DNA of 64,000 bases from Streptomyces sp. WM6386 (GTDB taxonomy: Bacteria; Actinomycetota; Actinomycetes; Streptomycetales; Streptomycetaceae). The notes under the pieces are model-generated. The model worked only from the letters and a program-made list of their open reading frames with translations. It was not told where the DNA came from and did no database searches. Below are positions 49,425 through 57,600 of the stretch, one piece after another. The translations under genes and the position numbers were made by a program. Where the stretch lies: contig NZ_JXTE01000052.1 in assembly GCF_000972385.1 (NCBI RefSeq), positions 1 through 64,000 on the forward strand. The letters are read 5' to 3'. Numbering within the stretch: position 1 is the first letter of the stretch; each line of letters begins with the position of its first letter.

Positions 49425-52223
49425 TCACGGTTTCAGCACCAGTGTGTCGCTCGTGCTCTGGTCGACCGCGTCCTTCGAGAAGGACCAGTCCAGCAGTTCA
49501 CCCTTGACCCACTTGCCCGTCTGGTCGGTGTAGTGGGCGCTGTAGGCGTGCCCGGAGGCTCCGGTGAGGTTGATCCACTTCGACTTGTCGAGGTCGCCGA
49601 GGTTGACCACCATCCGCATCGACGGCACCCAGACGACGCCGTAGCCGCCGGCGGCGTTCCAGCCGGTCGCATTGACCGTGGCCTCGCCGCCGCCGAGCTT
49701 CCAGGGGCCGCGGTTGAGCATGTACCGGACGAAGCCGGGGCCCTCGGTGCCGAGCGTCTGGTTCTTCAGGAACAGGCGGTGCAGCCGGCCCCAGCTCCAG
49801 GTGTCGATGTCCTTGCCGAGCTTGGCGGTGAGCTCCCAGCGGGCGTCGATCATGGCGCGCTTGAACAGCTGGTCGCGGTTCTCCGCCTTGGGGCGGTCTC
49901 CCACCCCGGCGGGCGTCTTCCACCAGTCGCTCTTCTCGTCCTCCATGAGGTTGCGCACGACCTCGAACCAGCGGTCGCCGCCGTCCGGCTGCGCCTGGTC
50001 GGCGTCACGCTGGCCGCACTCGCGGACCTTCTCCGCCTCGTCGGCGGGGCCGGTGGTGTTGACGGGGTCGACCCACAGGCACTGGCCCTTGACCCGCAGT
50101 TCCTTGGGCAGCTTGTTGCCGAAGGCGAGCTTGAGGATGTTGCGCCAGACCGAGTTGAAGTAAGCGGCGGCCGCCGAGTCGGCGTCCTGGGTGTAGTCCC
50201 AGCCCTCCAGCAGCTTCTGCGCCTCGCGGACGTCCTTGTCCTCGATGTCGATCTTCAGCAGCTTGGGCACGAGCAGCTTGGCGATCTCACTGCTGTTGTC
50301 CAGCTGCATCTGGCGCATGTCGTCGGTGGAGATCTTGCCGCCGTCGTCGATCTTCGACTTGATCAGGTCGGTGATGCGCTGACTGCGGGCGCCGTAGCCC
50401 CAGTCGGTGGTGAGCGTGTAGGGGTACTTGTCCTTGTCGACCACGGCCTGGTTGGCGGTGACGATGTACCCGCGCGCGGGGTCGTACTCGTAGGGGAGCT
50501 GGTCCTGCGGGATGTAGCCGGTCCAGCGGTACTTGGAGTCCCAGCCGGGCTGCGGGATCGAGCCGTCCACGCCCTGCGCGCGCGTGGGGATCTTTCCGGG
50601 GAGGGTGTAGCCGATGTGGTTCTGGGTGTCGGCGTAGACCAGATTCTGCGACGGCACGTCGAAGAGGGTCGCGGCCGCACGGAAGTCGTTCCAGTTGGTC
50701 GCCTTGTCCATCGCGAACACGGCGTCCACGGAGGTGCCCGGGTCCAGGGCGGTCCAGCGCAGGGAGATGCCGTAGCCGTCGCCGCGGTCGGGGGCGGCGG
50801 TGTCGACGGTGGCCTTCTTGCCGACCTTGACCAGCTCGTCGTCGCGGTCGGACAGCAGGGGGCCGTTGTTGGTCTCACGGACGACGATCGTCTTGGACTC
50901 GCCGCCGGCGACCTTGATGGTCTCCTCGCGCGTGGTGAAGGGCTTCACCTTGTCGTCGTACAGGTAGCCGTTGCTGCTGAGCTTCTCCAGGTAGAGGTCG
51001 GTGACGTCGACCCCGGAGTTGGTCATGCCCCAGGAGATGTCCTGGTTGTGCCCGATGACCACGCCGGGCATGCCCGCGAAGGTGTAGCCGGAGACGTCGT
51101 ACTGGCACTTGCTGGAGAGGGTGCGGCAGTGCAGGCCCATCTGGTACCAGACGGACGGCAGTGAGGCCGACAGGTGCGGGTCGTTGGCCAGCAGCGGCTT
51201 GCCGGTGATGGTGTGCGAGCCCGCGACGACCCAGGAGTTCGAGCCGATGCCGTTGCCATTCACGCCGACGGCGGCGGGAAGGTCCTCCAGGACGCCGTAG
51301 AGGCCCGAGAGCTGGCTCGTGAGGGCTGTGGTGCCCGAGGCGGACGCGGTGCCCGTGGTGCCGCTCGTGCCCGTGGTGGACGTGCCTGTGCCCGTTCCCG
51401 TGCCTGTGCCCGTACCCGTGCCCGAGGTGCTGCTGCCCTGCTCGAACGTCTTCGTCAGCTCGTCGTACTGGCCCTCCTGGACGATCGCCTTGTTGCGGCC
51501 GTACGGGTAGCCCGGGTACAGGTCCTCGATCTGCTTGGGGCCGAGGCGGCTGGTGAGCAGGGCGCGGTCGACCTCGTCCTGCATGTTGCCGCGCAGGTCC
51601 CAGGCCATCGCCTTCAGCCAGGACACCGAGTCGACCGGGGTCCACTGCTCGGGCTTGTAGTCGTTGGCGAAGCCCAGCACCGCGTACTCGAGGGAGATCT
51701 CCTCGCCGTCCTTGCCCTGCAGGTAGGCGTTGACTCCCTTGGCGTACGCCTGGAGGTACTTCTTGGTGGAGGCCGACAGCTTGGTGTCGTACTCCTTCTT
51801 CGCGACCCGGTCCCAGCCGAGCGTGCGCAGGAACTCATCGTTCTTGACCTGGCCCGTGCCGAACATCTCCGACAGGCGCCCGGAGGTCATGTGGCGGCGC
51901 ACATCCATCTCGTAGAACCGGTCCTGCGCCTGGACGTAGCCCTGCGCCATGAACAGGTCCTCGTCGGAGGAGGCGTAGATCTGCGGGATGCCGTAGCCGT
52001 CGCGCTTCACGTCGACCGGTCCGGACAGGCCCTCGAGCGTGATCGAACCCTTGGTCTGCGGGAAGGAGGCACGGACGGTGCTGATGGACCAGTACGCCCC
52101 GTAGGCGACGCCCCCGATGATGGCCAGTACCAGGACGAGGACGATCAGACGGGCTTTGCGCCCCTTTTTCCTGCCGGACTTGCCGGGCTTCGGACCCGAT
52201 GAGGCGGTGGTGTTGGGGGGCAT
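49425..52223 (-). CDS. Penicillin acylase family Ntn-hydrolase, membrane-anchored
   Basis: The 932-residue protein is an N-terminal nucleophile hydrolase made as one precursor. A basic leader (RKKGRKARLIV) and a membrane segment (about 27-47) export it. The alpha chain (about 60-262) contains VDVKRDGYGIPQIYASSDED and AQGYVQAQDRFYEMDVRR. Then comes a linker with seven Gly-Thr dipeptides (about 267-281), and the beta chain nucleophile Ser328 in NGIGSNSWVVAGSH, where autocleavage should occur between Gly327 and Ser328. Beta-chain marks include NDPHLSASLPSVWYQ. Family members deacylate penicillins, acyl-homoserine lactones or lipids; its substrate is unknown. ATG at 52223 has AAGGACAG upstream. 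Confidence 0.9.
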   Translation of the reverse strand: MPPNTTASSGPKPGKSGRKKGRKARLIVLVLVLAIIGGVAYGAYWSISTVRASFPQTKGSITLEGLSGPVDVKRDGYGIPQIYASSDEDLFMAQGYVQAQDRFYEMDVRRHMTSGRLSEMFGTGQVKNDEFLRTLGWDRVAKKEYDTKLSASTKKYLQAYAKGVNAYLQGKDGEEISLEYAVLGFANDYKPEQWTPVDSVSWLKAMAWDLRGNMQDEVDRALLTSRLGPKQIEDLYPGYPYGRNKAIVQEGQYDELTKTFEQGSSTSGTGTGTGTGTGTGTSTTGTSGTTGTASASGTTALTSQLSGLYGVLEDLPAAVGVNGNGIGSNSWVVAGSHTITGKPLLANDPHLSASLPSVWYQMGLHCRTLSSKCQYDVSGYTFAGMPGVVIGHNQDISWGMTNSGVDVTDLYLEKLSSNGYLYDDKVKPFTTREETIKVAGGESKTIVVRETNNGPLLSDRDDELVKVGKKATVDTAAPDRGDGYGISLRWTALDPGTSVDAVFAMDKATNWNDFRAAATLFDVPSQNLVYADTQNHIGYTLPGKIPTRAQGVDGSIPQPGWDSKYRWTGYIPQDQLPYEYDPARGYIVTANQAVVDKDKYPYTLTTDWGYGARSQRITDLIKSKIDDGGKISTDDMRQMQLDNSSEIAKLLVPKLLKIDIEDKDVREAQKLLEGWDYTQDADSAAAAYFNSVWRNILKLAFGNKLPKELRVKGQCLWVDPVNTTGPADEAEKVRECGQRDADQAQPDGGDRWFEVVRNLMEDEKSDWWKTPAGVGDRPKAENRDQLFKRAMIDARWELTAKLGKDIDTWSWGRLHRLFLKNQTLGTEGPGFVRYMLNRGPWKLGGGEATVNATGWNAAGGYGVVWVPSMRMVVNLGDLDKSKWINLTGASGHAYSAHYTDQTGKWVKGELLDWSFSKDAVDQSTSDTLVLKP
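51381..51422 (-). repeat. Gly-Thr hexanucleotide tandem repeat in penicillin acylase linker
   Basis: Seven consecutive GGNACN hexamers encode (Gly-Thr)7, residues 268-281 of the product, in the segment between alpha and beta chains, which is a spacer removed or exposed in Ntn-hydrolases. The codons vary at third positions (ACG/ACA, GGC/GGA/GGT), so it is an old, maintained repeat rather than a fresh slippage. A further Gly/Thr/Ser-rich stretch extends to about residue 300. Confidence 0.85.
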
Positions 52224-52369
52224 CGCTGTCCTTGCTGTCCTAACGCGAGCGGCAGGCGGGGCTGTGACTTTGAATGAGCGCTGGAGCAACCATAGGCGCA
52301 GGGCCCGACGCCACTTGACGCGGAGTCGGGTACCAGCACGGACGGACGTTCGATCTTGCCTTCAGGAGT

Positions 52370-52387
52370 GTCAAGAAATCGTCAAGA
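52370..52387. promoter_or_regulatory. Heptamer GTCAAGA repeated at 11-bp pitch in divergent promoter region
   Basis: GTCAAGA occurs at 52370-52376 and 52381-52387, exactly 11 bp apart, in the gap between the penicillin acylase and antiporter starts. The complementary strand gives TTGACA (52373-52368), a good -35 sequence for the acylase. Eleven-base direct repeats are the form used by OmpR-family regulators such as PhoP, but the sequence differs from the PhoP box GTTCACC. TAAGGT at 52394-52399 is a candidate antiporter -10. Confidence 0.4.
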
Positions 52388-52462
52388 GTTAGGTAAGGTA
52401 ACGAAGTACTTGGATGCGGAGGTCCACCTCTTCGTGTCCTATGTACGTGAGCCCACGCGCGC

Positions 52463-54007
52463 GTGATGCCCGTGGGCCAGGGAAGGGAACAGCCGCTGAC
52501 CGTCCACGACCTCAACCAGCTTCTGCTCGTCTGCTCGCTCGTCCTGCTCGTCGCCGTCGCAGCGGTCCGGATCTCCTCGCGCAGCGGGCTCCCCAGCCTG
52601 CTCGTATATCTGGGCATCGGCGTCGCCATGGGCCAGGACGGCGTCGGCGACATCCACTTCAACAACGCCGAGCTGACCCAGGTCATCGGATACGCGGCCC
52701 TGGTCGTGATCCTGGCCGAGGGCGGACTGGGCACGAAGTGGAAGGAGGTCAAGCCCGCGCTGCCGTCCGCCACCGCGCTGGCGCTGGTCGGGGTCGCGGT
52801 GAGCGTCGGGGTCACGGCGACAGCCGCGCACTATCTCGTCGGGCTGGAGTGGCGCCAGGCGCTCATCATCGGGGCGGTCGTGTCCTCGACGGACGCGGCG
52901 GCGGTCTTCTCCGTACTGCGCAAGATCCCTCTCCCCGCGCGCGTGACGGGCACGCTGGAGGCCGAGTCCGGCTTCAACGACGCCCCCGTGGTCATCCTGG
53001 TCGTCGCCTTCTCCACCGCGGGCCCGGTCGAGCACTGGTACATGCTCCTCGGCGAGATAACCCTGGAACTGGCCATCGGCACCGCCATCGGTATCGCGAT
53101 CGGCTGGCTGGGCTCCTGGGGCCTCAGGCATGTCGCGCTGCCCGCCTCCGGCCTCTATCCGATCGCCGTCATGGCGATCGCCGTGACGGCGTACGCGGCC
53201 GGCGCGCTGGCGCACGGCAGCGGCTTCATCGCCGTCTACCTCGCCTCCATGATGCTGGGCAACGCCAAGCTGCCGCACTGGCCCGCCACACGCGGTTTCG
53301 CCGAAGGACTCGGCTGGATCGCCCAGATCGGCATGTTCGTCCTGCTCGGCCTGCTGGTCACCCCGCACGAGCTGGGCGACGACGTGTGGCCCGCCCTCGT
53401 CATCGGCCTGGTGCTGACCATGGTCGCGCGGCCGCTGAGCGTCGTGCTGTGCCTGACGCCGTTCCGGGTGCCGTGGCAGGAGCAGACCCTCATGTCCTGG
53501 GCCGGGCTGCGCGGCGCCGTGCCCATCATCCTGGCGACGATCCCCATGGTGAACGGTGTCGACGGCAGCCGCCGCATCTTCAACATCGTCTTCGTCCTGG
53601 TCGTCGTCTACACCCTGGTCCAAGGACCGACGCTGCCCTGGCTCGCGCGTCAGCTGCGTCTGGGCGGGGACGCGGAGGCCGCCGACCTCGGCATCGAGTC
53701 GGCGCCTCTGGAGCGGCTGCGCGGACACCTGCTGTCCGTCGCGATCCCCGACGGCTCGAAGATGCACGGCGTCGAGGTCAACGAGCTGCGGCTGCCGGCC
53801 GGGGCCGCCGTCACCCTCGTCGTCCGCGATGGAGAATCGTTCGTTCCGCTGCCCACGACGGTGCTGCGGCGCGGGGACGAGCTGCTGGTGGTCGCCACGG
53901 ATCCCGTGCGGGACGCCGCGGAGCGGCGGCTGCGCGCGGTGGGGCACAACGGAAAGCTGGCCGGGTGGCTGGGCACCAACGGGAACGGGAAGACGCCGCG
54001 GCGCTGA
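52463..54007 (+). CDS. Potassium/proton antiporter (CPA1, CvrA-type) with RCK_C domain
   Basis: The 514-residue transporter exchanges K+ (or Na+) for protons. It has 12-13 membrane segments from about residue 15 to 400, with the ion-site region ESGFNDAPVVILVVAF (SGxND) and MSWAGLRGAVPIILATIP of CPA1 antiporters. The C-terminal cytoplasmic part (about 420-490) is a TrkA_C/RCK_C-like regulatory domain (LSVAIPDGSKMHGVEVNELRLP). Several in-frame starts exist: GTG at 52463, ATG at 52466 and GTG at 52472; a CTG at 52496 preceded by GGGAAGGGAAC would give LTVHDLNQ, the usual family N-terminus. Confidence 0.92.
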   Translation: MMPVGQGREQPLTVHDLNQLLLVCSLVLLVAVAAVRISSRSGLPSLLVYLGIGVAMGQDGVGDIHFNNAELTQVIGYAALVVILAEGGLGTKWKEVKPALPSATALALVGVAVSVGVTATAAHYLVGLEWRQALIIGAVVSSTDAAAVFSVLRKIPLPARVTGTLEAESGFNDAPVVILVVAFSTAGPVEHWYMLLGEITLELAIGTAIGIAIGWLGSWGLRHVALPASGLYPIAVMAIAVTAYAAGALAHGSGFIAVYLASMMLGNAKLPHWPATRGFAEGLGWIAQIGMFVLLGLLVTPHELGDDVWPALVIGLVLTMVARPLSVVLCLTPFRVPWQEQTLMSWAGLRGAVPIILATIPMVNGVDGSRRIFNIVFVLVVVYTLVQGPTLPWLARQLRLGGDAEAADLGIESAPLERLRGHLLSVAIPDGSKMHGVEVNELRLPAGAAVTLVVRDGESFVPLPTTVLRRGDELLVVATDPVRDAAERRLRAVGHNGKLAGWLGTNGNGKTPRR

Positions 54008-54408
54008 CCGGGCGGCGCGGCCTCGGAGGTGGGGGCGCGGGTGCGTTCGGCGGTGCGCGCCGTGGGGGCGCGCACGGCTTGTGCAGGAGCGCACAATCTC
54101 GATGCGCGCCGCGCGCTCCACGTCGCCCCATGTCGTTAAGGGCGCGTTTCGTACGGTTCACACCCCCGATAATCGCAGGTGAACACGGCTCATGGTGCTC
54201 GTTTTCACAGGCGCACCAGGCGTTGATCCCTGTACGATGAAGGCGCATTCTGATCGAACCAACTCTGCCTGACGCATTGCTGGCGCGACCGTATGGCGGC
54301 CGAAACGCCCCTCCGCAGTGGGCCCGGTATCTACCGCAGTGCGCGCAAGAGGACAGCTCTCGGCGCCCCCGCACAGGCGCGCTACCAGGCGGCAGAAAGG
54401 CACGGGCC
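54008..54408. other. Intergenic region without a recognised gene
   Basis: No coding frame here has convincing composition. GTTCAC (54156-54161) and GTGAAC (54179-54184) form an inverted pair 17 nt apart, and TTGATC...TACGAT at about 54225 resembles promoter hexamers but too close together. It probably contains the antiporter 3' end and the promoter of the MFS transporter gene, which begins at 54409. Confidence 0.3.
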
Positions 54409-55671
54409 GTGGCATCCACGGTCACCGCACGCCCGGGATACGGGCAGCTGCTGCGCACCCGCGGCGCCTGGACGTTCCTGCTCCCCGGCTTCGCGGCACG
54501 TCAGCCGTTCGCGATGCTGACGATCTCCATCGTGCTGCTCGTGCAGCACACCACCGGCTCGTACGGCGCGGCGGGCGCCGCCGCGGCCGTCACCGGCGTC
54601 TCCATGGCACTGTTCGCGCCCTACAGCGGGCGCCTCGCCGACCGCCACGGGCAGCGCGCCGTGCTGATCCCCGGCGTGATCGTGCACACGGCGTCAGGTC
54701 TGACGCTGACGGCACTCGCGCTCTCGCACGCGCCCCTGTGGGCGCTGTTCGCCGCGGCCGTCCCCACCGGCGCCTCGGTGCCGCAGGTCGGTCCCATGGT
54801 GCGCGCGCGCTGGGGCGTGAAGCTCCAGGGCTCGCCCCTCATGACCACCGCGGCGGCCTTCGAGTCCGTCACGGACGAGCTGACCTTCGTCTTCGGCCCG
54901 CTGCTGGCCACCGCGCTGTGCACCGCCGTCGACCCGGCCGCGGGCCTGCTGACGGAGTCGGCACTGACCCTGCTCGGCGGTCTGCTGTTCGCCGCGCAGA
55001 AGAGCACGCAGCCACTGGTCACCCTCGACGGGCACGCACGCGTGGAGCACGGTTCCGCGCTGCGCGTGCCTGGCGTGCGCGTGCTGATCGTGACGTTCCT
55101 GGGCATCGGCTCCGTCTTCGGCGGTATGCAGGTCTCGCTGGCCGCGTTCACCGATTCGATCGGCGAGCCCGGTCTGAACGGTGTCCTGTACGGCGTCTTC
55201 GCCGCGGGCAACATGCTCTCCGGGATCGTCTGCGGTGCCATCGCGTGGAAGGTGGCTCCGCAGCAGCGCCTCGTGGTCGGGTACGGCGCGCTCGCGCTGG
55301 TGGCCTCCGGACTGTGGGCCGCGCACTCGGTGCTCGCGCTCGCCGGGCTCGGCCTCCTGGTCGGCATGTGCATCGCGCCCGCGCTGATCACCGGCTACAC
55401 GCTGGTGGAGAGCCTGGTGCCGGCCGGTGCCCGTACCGAGGCCTTCACCTGGCTGACCGGCGCGGTGGCGCTCGGCCAGGCGGCCGCCGTCACGGCTGCC
55501 GGACAGCTGGAGGACCGCTTCTGGAACGGTGCAGGGTTCCTCGTCCCGATGGTCGGCACACTGCTCGCCCTGGCGACCCTGCTGGCCCTCCGGTCACGCC
55601 TGACGACACGCCCCCGGACCCGGACCGTCGCACGTGGCGTCGGTCACCGCGTGCCGGTGGCGGTGGACTGA
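54409..55671 (+). CDS. Major facilitator superfamily transporter
   Basis: The 420-residue protein has about twelve helices and the MFS loop 2-3 motif as APYSGRLADRHGQRAVLIPG. The first half includes FLLPGFAARQPFAMLTISIV, typical of the YcaD/CynX-like MFS group in actinobacteria. GTG at 54409 is chosen for the position of the first helix and a GAAAGG site 9 nt upstream; the longer frame from 54277 is not MFS-like. Substrate unknown; drug or metabolite export is likely. Confidence 0.9.
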   Translation: MASTVTARPGYGQLLRTRGAWTFLLPGFAARQPFAMLTISIVLLVQHTTGSYGAAGAAAAVTGVSMALFAPYSGRLADRHGQRAVLIPGVIVHTASGLTLTALALSHAPLWALFAAAVPTGASVPQVGPMVRARWGVKLQGSPLMTTAAAFESVTDELTFVFGPLLATALCTAVDPAAGLLTESALTLLGGLLFAAQKSTQPLVTLDGHARVEHGSALRVPGVRVLIVTFLGIGSVFGGMQVSLAAFTDSIGEPGLNGVLYGVFAAGNMLSGIVCGAIAWKVAPQQRLVVGYGALALVASGLWAAHSVLALAGLGLLVGMCIAPALITGYTLVESLVPAGARTEAFTWLTGAVALGQAAAVTAAGQLEDRFWNGAGFLVPMVGTLLALATLLALRSRLTTRPRTRTVARGVGHRVPVAVD

Positions 55672-55701
55672 TCCTCGGGAATACGTCACTATGGACCCTC
55701 G

Positions 55702-55728
55702 TTAGCACTCAATGAGTGAGAGTGCCAG
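55702..55728 (+). promoter_or_regulatory. CIRCE element (HrcA operator)
   Basis: TTAGCACTC-N9-GAGTGCCAG matches the CIRCE consensus TTAGCACTC-N9-GAGTGCTAA at 16 of 18 positions, with the exact 9-nt spacing. It lies between the MFS stop and the zinc-ribbon gene, ending just before that gene's AGGAGG ribosome site. CIRCE is the operator of the heat-shock repressor HrcA, so this gene should be heat-inducible. Confidence 0.88.
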
Positions 55729-55738
55729 GAGGAAGACA

Positions 55739-56047
55739 GTGCCGACCTACCAGTACCAGTGCACCGAGTGCGGCGAGGGCCTCGAGGCGGTGCAGAAGTT
55801 CACCGACGACGCTCTGACCGAGTGCCCCAACTGCCAGGGCCGCCTCAAGAAGGTGTTCTCCGCAGTCGGCATCGTCTTCAAGGGCTCCGGCTTCTACCGC
55901 AACGACAGCCGCGGCTCCTCGTCGAGCAGCTCGCCGGCGTCGAAGCCTTCGACGTCGACGCCTTCTTCGTCCACCTCGACGTCGTCGTCCTCGGACTCGA
56001 AGTCGTCGAGCACCGGCACCTCCTCCAGCAGCACCTCCGCCGCCTAG
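55739..56047 (+). CDS. FmdB-family zinc-ribbon protein, likely Ruc-type redox-regulated chaperone
   Basis: The 102-residue protein has a zinc ribbon (Cys8, Cys11, Cys29, Cys32 in CTECG and CPNCQG) followed by a 45-residue tail almost wholly Ser, Thr, Lys and Pro, intrinsically disordered. It matches the FmdB family and the description of mycobacterial Rv0991c (Ruc), a chaperone whose four Cys bind zinc when reduced and which becomes active on oxidation. GTG at 55739 follows AGGAGG by 6 nt. The CIRCE element directly upstream supports a heat-shock role, and mycobacterial ruc is reported in the HrcA regulon (recollection). Neighbours (FTHF ligase, galU, mscL) also agree with the mycobacterial locus. 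Confidence 0.85.
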   Translation: MPTYQYQCTECGEGLEAVQKFTDDALTECPNCQGRLKKVFSAVGIVFKGSGFYRNDSRGSSSSSSPASKPSTSTPSSSTSTSSSSDSKSSSTGTSSSSTSAA

Positions 56048-56060
56048 AGACGCACTCACG

Positions 56061-56090
56061 GGACCCTGTTGTCGTACGACGACAGGGTCC
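56061..56090. terminator. Hairpin terminator after the Ruc-like gene
   Basis: GGACCCTGT and ACAGGGTCC flank the inner palindrome GTCGTACGAC, giving a 30-bp dyad with one T-G pair. It starts 13 bp after the stop codon and separates the gene from the next transcript. Confidence 0.85.
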
Positions 56091-56146
56091 TCGGTGTTTG
56101 CGGAGCTCTTCTCTGCCCGCTGCCGGGGCCAGCTAGTGTGCGGGTC

Positions 56147-56980
56147 ATGGCGAACGCAGAGATCGGCGTAATCGGCGGCTCGGGCTTCTACTCGTTCCTC
56201 GACGACGTGACCGAGATCCAGGTGGACACCCCGTACGGACCGCCCAGTGACTCCCTGTTCCTCGGTGAGATAGCGGGCCGTCGGGTCGCCTTCCTGCCCC
56301 GGCACGGACGCGGCCACCATCTGCCGCCGCACCGGATCAACTACCGCGCCAATCTGTGGGCGCTGCGGTCGGTCGGGGCACGCCAGGTCCTCGGTCCGTG
56401 TGCGGTGGGCGGGCTGCGCCCCGAGTACGGGCCGGGCACGCTGCTCGTGCCGGATCAGCTGGTCGACCGTACGAAGTCCCGCGCGGGGACGTACTTCGAC
56501 GGGCTGGCGCTGCCGGGCGGCAGCCTGCCCAACGTGGTGCACGTGTCGCTGGCCGACCCCTACTGCCCCGTCGGGCGGGCGGCCGCGCTGAAGGCCGCGC
56601 ACGGCCGGGACTGGGAGGCGGTGGACGGCGGGACCCTGGTCGTGATCGAGGGGCCGCGCTTCTCGACGCGTGCCGAATCGTTGTGGCACCGGGCGCAGGG
56701 CTGGTCGGTGGTGGGTATGACCGGGCACCCCGAGGCGGCGCTCGCCCGTGAACTCGAGCTCTGCTACACGTCGTTGACCCTGGTCACGGACCTCGACGCG
56801 GGCGCCGAGACCGGTGAGGGCGTCTCGCACGACGAGGTGCTGCGGGTGTTCGCGGCGAACGTGGACCGGCTGCGGGGGGTGCTGTTCGACGCGGTGGCCG
56901 CGCTGCCGGCGAACGAAGAGCGGGACTGCCTGTGCACAACGGCGCTGGGCGGCATGGATCCCGGGTTCGAACTGCCGTAG
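56147..56980 (+). CDS. mtnP: S-methyl-5'-thioadenosine phosphorylase
   Basis: The 277-residue enzyme cleaves methylthioadenosine to adenine and methylthioribose-1-phosphate, salvaging the by-product of polyamine synthesis. Features are IGVIGGSGFYSF, FLPRHGRGHHLPPHRINYRANLWAL (RHG-x6-P-H, phosphate site), VVIEGPRFSTRAES (IEGPRFSTRAE) and VGMTGHPEAALARELELCYTSLTLVTDLD (MTxxPE substrate loop and DxD). MTG-HPE differs from the MTTxPE of mammalian MTAP. ATG at 56147; the longer frame is not family-like. May also act on other 6-oxopurine nucleosides. Confidence 0.92.
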   Translation: MANAEIGVIGGSGFYSFLDDVTEIQVDTPYGPPSDSLFLGEIAGRRVAFLPRHGRGHHLPPHRINYRANLWALRSVGARQVLGPCAVGGLRPEYGPGTLLVPDQLVDRTKSRAGTYFDGLALPGGSLPNVVHVSLADPYCPVGRAAALKAAHGRDWEAVDGGTLVVIEGPRFSTRAESLWHRAQGWSVVGMTGHPEAALARELELCYTSLTLVTDLDAGAETGEGVSHDEVLRVFAANVDRLRGVLFDAVAALPANEERDCLCTTALGGMDPGFELP

Positions 56981-57024
56981 CGCTGCGGAGAACAGCACCG
57001 TTCCTGAAGACTGAGCGGGAGTGA

Positions 57025-57279
57025 GTCCTGTTGCCCCACCGCGACGACGACACAGCCGTCAGAGCCCGCTTACGCGCGGCCCACGTCTCCGCGGAATGTT
57101 CCAGGCCCCGCCGAGCACCGCACTTTCAAGTCCTGGGAGGCGAGAGAGCCGAGGTGCGCACCGACCAGCGCGAGCACCTTCTCATCGGCGGGCGTGAGCT
57201 GCTTGAGCCTCGTACGGGCCGCCACCCCCGAGGGGCCGGGCACGACAAACGACGCTGCAAGCTCCCGCAACCCGCCCAT
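57025..57279 (-). pseudogene. N-terminal remnant of a TnpB/IS200-IS605-family protein
   Basis: The frame from ATG 57279 reads MGGLRELAASFVVPGPSGVA, ARTRLKQLTPADEKVLALVG, AHLGSLASQDLKVRC; after a frameshift near 57105 the sense continues as RRGLEHSAETWAARKRALTA, VSSSRWGN, then loses homology. These segments match, from memory, the N-terminus of the TnpB-type (RNA-guided nuclease ancestor) transposase-like proteins common in streptomycetes. All catalytic regions (RuvC Asp/Glu/Asp, zinc finger) are missing, so it is a dead fragment. No right or left transposon end was found. It lies convergent to mtnP. Confidence 0.65.
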
Positions 57280-57600
57280 CCCACAACCCCATACGGTCCC
57301 CAGAAAACCCGGTCATCACATGAACGAGCCCCGCCCGGAAAGGTCACACATTCGACGAACGAACTCCGATCCCCCTCTCAGGACGGCAACCCCCAGCCAC
57401 CCGCCCAGACCCTCCGCCTCACTCACACACACCAGAACGCACCCGCGCTCAGCCAAACCCCAACAGTTCCCGGCCCCTGCACGGGCGGAACTGCTCGTTC
57501 GAGTGAGGGAGTTGTCCACAACCGGTAGGTGATCCACCTGTCTCGGCGGGGGACGGCGCGAGGCCTCATCGTGGCCTTGCAAGCCGATTCCTCGTGACAG
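57280..57600. other. Intergenic region without a recognised gene
   Basis: This 320-bp stretch has no frame with a convincing start, ribosome site and Streptomyces third-position bias. It is C-rich on the plus strand with many CCCA/CACA runs. It may hold the rest of the degraded mobile element and the promoter of the SAF-domain gene at 57601. Confidence 0.3.

Noticed and set aside
51309..51438. Short tandem repeat considered as CRISPR
   Set aside because: The hexamers have no spacers and encode a Gly-Thr linker in the penicillin acylase precursor.
52389..52402. TTAGGTAAGG as an iron box (DmdR/IdeR site)
   Set aside because: Only the left half fits TTAGGTTAGGCTAACCTAA; the right half has little match.
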